DNA of 9,539 nucleotides from Bordetella parapertussis (GTDB lineage Bacteria; Cyanobacteriota; Cyanobacteriia; PCC-6307; Cyanobiaceae). Where the stretch lies: assembly GCA_943324725.2 (NCBI GenBank), contig CALPMR020000100.1, positions 1 through 9,539 of the forward strand, read 5' to 3'. Each line of letters begins with the position of its first letter. The first letter of the stretch is position 1. Made by a program: the position numbers and the translations under genes. Below the pieces are notes generated by a model. It was not told the DNA's origin and did no database searches. It worked only from the letters and a program-made list of their open reading frames with translations. Shown in pieces: positions 8,106-9,539 of this stretch.

Positions 8106-8632
8106 CAGGCGTTCCCCAGGGATTGGATGGACTGGTCGATCAGCCGGGACTGGGTTGCCTGATCCAATTTTCCAGGCAGGGCCGCCAGGGCCTTCTCGAT
8201 CGCAAGACGGGCTGCCTCGCGCCGCAACTGGGCGGTGACGCGAGCCGCCTCGGCATCAAGATTAGAAACCGAATCCTGTTTGATGCGGGCCATCTCTTCG
8301 ACGGTGCGGCGCTCGCTGTCCAGCCGGATCGCCTGGGCGCGGCTGACGCCATCGGCGCGGATCTGCTCAGCTCTGGCCTGGGATTGGCTCAGGCCCTGCT
8401 GCACCTCGGCCAGGGAGGTGGCAGCGGCGGCAAGTCGATCTTCGGCGTCTTTGAGATCGGCGAGGATGGTGGCTCTGCGGCGCTCAAGGATGCCGCCGAG
8501 AAAGCCCTTGAGAAACCACACCAGTCCGGCGATCACGATCGCCAGATTGATGATGTTGGTGTCGAAAAGATTGAGATTGAGGCCGAACCCACCACCGTGG
8601 GAGCCCAGAAGCAAGGGGATGGCCATGGTCAT
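8105..8632 (-). CDS. atpF: ATP synthase b subunit
   Basis: Membrane-anchored peripheral stalk subunit that pairs with b' in photosynthetic organisms. It has 175 residues. A short N-terminal stretch with [19 protein letters not shown] (13-31) leads into one transmembrane helix (about 27-45). A long charged coiled coil (about 50-150) follows, rich in Ala, Arg, Glu and Gln (for example [20 protein letters not shown] at 49-68), reaching up to delta. The ATG at 8632 overlaps the b' stop codon by four bases (ATGA); the next in-frame ATG at 8626 would drop two residues and cannot be excluded. No Shine-Dalgarno is seen, so re-initiation by ribosomes leaving b' is likely. Confidence 0.96.
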   Translation of the reverse strand: MTMAIPLLLGSHGGGFGLNLNLFDTNIINLAIVIAGLVWFLKGFLGGILERRRATILADLKDAEDRLAAAATSLAEVQQGLSQSQARAEQIRADGVSRAQAIRLDSERRTVEEMARIKQDSVSNLDAEAARVTAQLRREAARLAIEKALAALPGKLDQATQSRLIDQSIQSLGNA

Positions 8633-9099
8633 GAAGCGGCAAGGAGGCGATCGACGATCAGATCGGCAAGTTGGTTCGCATCACCCTGGAGTTGGCCAAG
8701 GGCTGCGGTGCGCTGGGAATCGATCTCGCGGCGGGCCTGCTCCCGGCTGCTGTTGGAGTCAGCCTGGGCCAGAGCCAGGGCTTCCCGATACAGACGCTCG
8801 GATTCCTGCTCGGCCTCCACGATCAGCTTCTGGGACTGCTGACGAGCCTCCTTGAGCTGGGCGCGCAGATCAGCTTCAAGCCGCTCAGCCTGGGCGAGCT
8901 TGGCCTTGGCCTCGGCGCGACTAGTGGCGATGTAGCCCTCACGATCCTCGACGGCTTTACCGACGGGACGGAAGAACAGGGCGTTGAGAACGAAGGTGAG
9001 GATCACCACCTGCAACGCCATCAGCGGCAGGGTGGCGTCGAGGTCAAAGAGACCTCCCTCCTTAGCGCCTGCCTCGGCAAGCAGAAGCCAGCTGGTCAT
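8629..9099 (-). CDS. atpF2: ATP synthase b' subunit
   Basis: Second, divergent b-type stalk subunit (called atpG in cyanobacteria), found in photosynthetic bacteria and chloroplasts, where b and b' form a heterodimer. It has 156 residues. [20 protein letters not shown] (16-35) leads into a single transmembrane helix (about 24-43). [16 protein letters not shown] (42-57) marks the membrane exit, and a long coiled coil runs to the end, where the [10 protein letters not shown] segment should contact delta. Start ATG at 9099, with no Shine-Dalgarno. A 140-nt gap containing two hairpins separates it from the c gene; its end overlaps b by 4 nt. The b'/b pair is one of the main reasons for calling the organism a cyanobacterium. 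Confidence 0.95.
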   Translation of the reverse strand: MTSWLLLAEAGAKEGGLFDLDATLPLMALQVVILTFVLNALFFRPVGKAVEDREGYIATSRAEAKAKLAQAERLEADLRAQLKEARQQSQKLIVEAEQESERLYREALALAQADSNSSREQARREIDSQRTAALGQLQGDANQLADLIVDRLLAAS

Positions 9100-9164
9100 G
9101 GGACGGGTTGGCGTGCGGTGGTGCGGGAGTGAGTGAAGCGGTCAAAGGCGACTGGGGCGCTGAA

Positions 9165-9180
9165 GCGGGCCAAAGCCCGC
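9165..9180 (-). promoter_or_regulatory. Second hairpin between c and b' genes
   Basis: On the mRNA strand GCGGGC and GCCCGC form a 6-bp GC stem with a 4-base loop, 3 nt after the large hairpin. It has no following T run. Together the two may form a processing or attenuation element. Confidence 0.45.
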
Positions 9181-9183
9181 AAA

Positions 9184-9228
9184 GGCGCAGAAACCGGACC
9201 GATTCAGATCGGATCCGGCTTCTGCGCC
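9184..9228 (-). promoter_or_regulatory. Long RNA hairpin after the c-subunit gene
   Basis: A 45-nt inverted repeat starting 11 nt past the c stop codon. The arms pair over 20 bases with one G-U pair and one bulged base around a CUGA loop; the outer nine pairs (GGCGCAGAA with UUCUGCGCC) are perfect. No T run follows, so readthrough into b' is expected. Its place, directly after the gene whose product is needed in many copies per complex, fits an element that stabilises the c message or reduces transcription or translation of later genes. Confidence 0.65.
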
Positions 9229-9239
9229 CCGCAACGCCT

Positions 9240-9539
<300 letters not shown>

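Overview
The window is bacterial and almost certainly from a high-GC unicellular cyanobacterium of the Cyanobium/Synechococcus type. The evidence is the right half: an ATP synthase operon with both b and b' subunits, in the cyanobacterial order c - b' - b - delta - alpha - gamma, a gamma subunit with the photosynthetic-type central insertion but no regulatory cysteine pair, and two copies of the cyanobacterial HIP1 octamer GCGATCGC inside the alpha gene. This placement is inferred from sequence features, not from a database match.

Layout from left to right. (1) Positions 1-1589, minus strand: a small secretion or surface gene set transcribed leftwards. It holds a secreted two-cysteine pilin-like protein (1077-1589), a short PapD-chaperone-like exported protein (668-1024) and an exported protein of unknown function that runs off the left edge (1-660). 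The first gene has a strong Shine-Dalgarno sequence, an NtcA-like palindrome upstream and codon use unlike the rest of the window. (2) Positions 1734 to about 2640, minus strand: a decayed ISAs1-family transposase, clear at its C-terminal end and broken by stops and frameshifts upstream. (3) Positions 2777-3490, plus strand: a LuxR-type regulator with an atypical receiver domain, preceded by a CRP-like inverted repeat. (4) Positions 3398-3710, minus strand: a small secreted-protein ORF whose signal peptide appears split by a frameshift and which overlaps the regulator tail to tail. (5) Positions 3804-4538, minus strand: a 2OG-Fe(II) oxygenase-like protein. (6) Positions 4539-4973: intergenic DNA with a perfect 16-bp palindrome, a hairpin and a short membrane-like ORF remnant. 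(7) Positions 4974-9485, minus strand: the ATP synthase genes, read from right to left.

The ATP synthase genes act together. The c ring, b and b' form the membrane part and peripheral stalk, delta ties the stalk to the head, alpha makes the head with beta (encoded elsewhere in cyanobacteria), and gamma is the rotor shaft. The tight junctions b'/b (4-nt overlap) and b/delta (1-nt overlap) suggest translational coupling. A long hairpin plus a second hairpin separates the high-copy c gene from b', and a pyrimidine-rich leader precedes alpha. The c subunit carries Asp62 and Asn64 beside the proton-binding Glu61, which is unusual. The left half looks like accessory, remodelled DNA beside this conserved operon.
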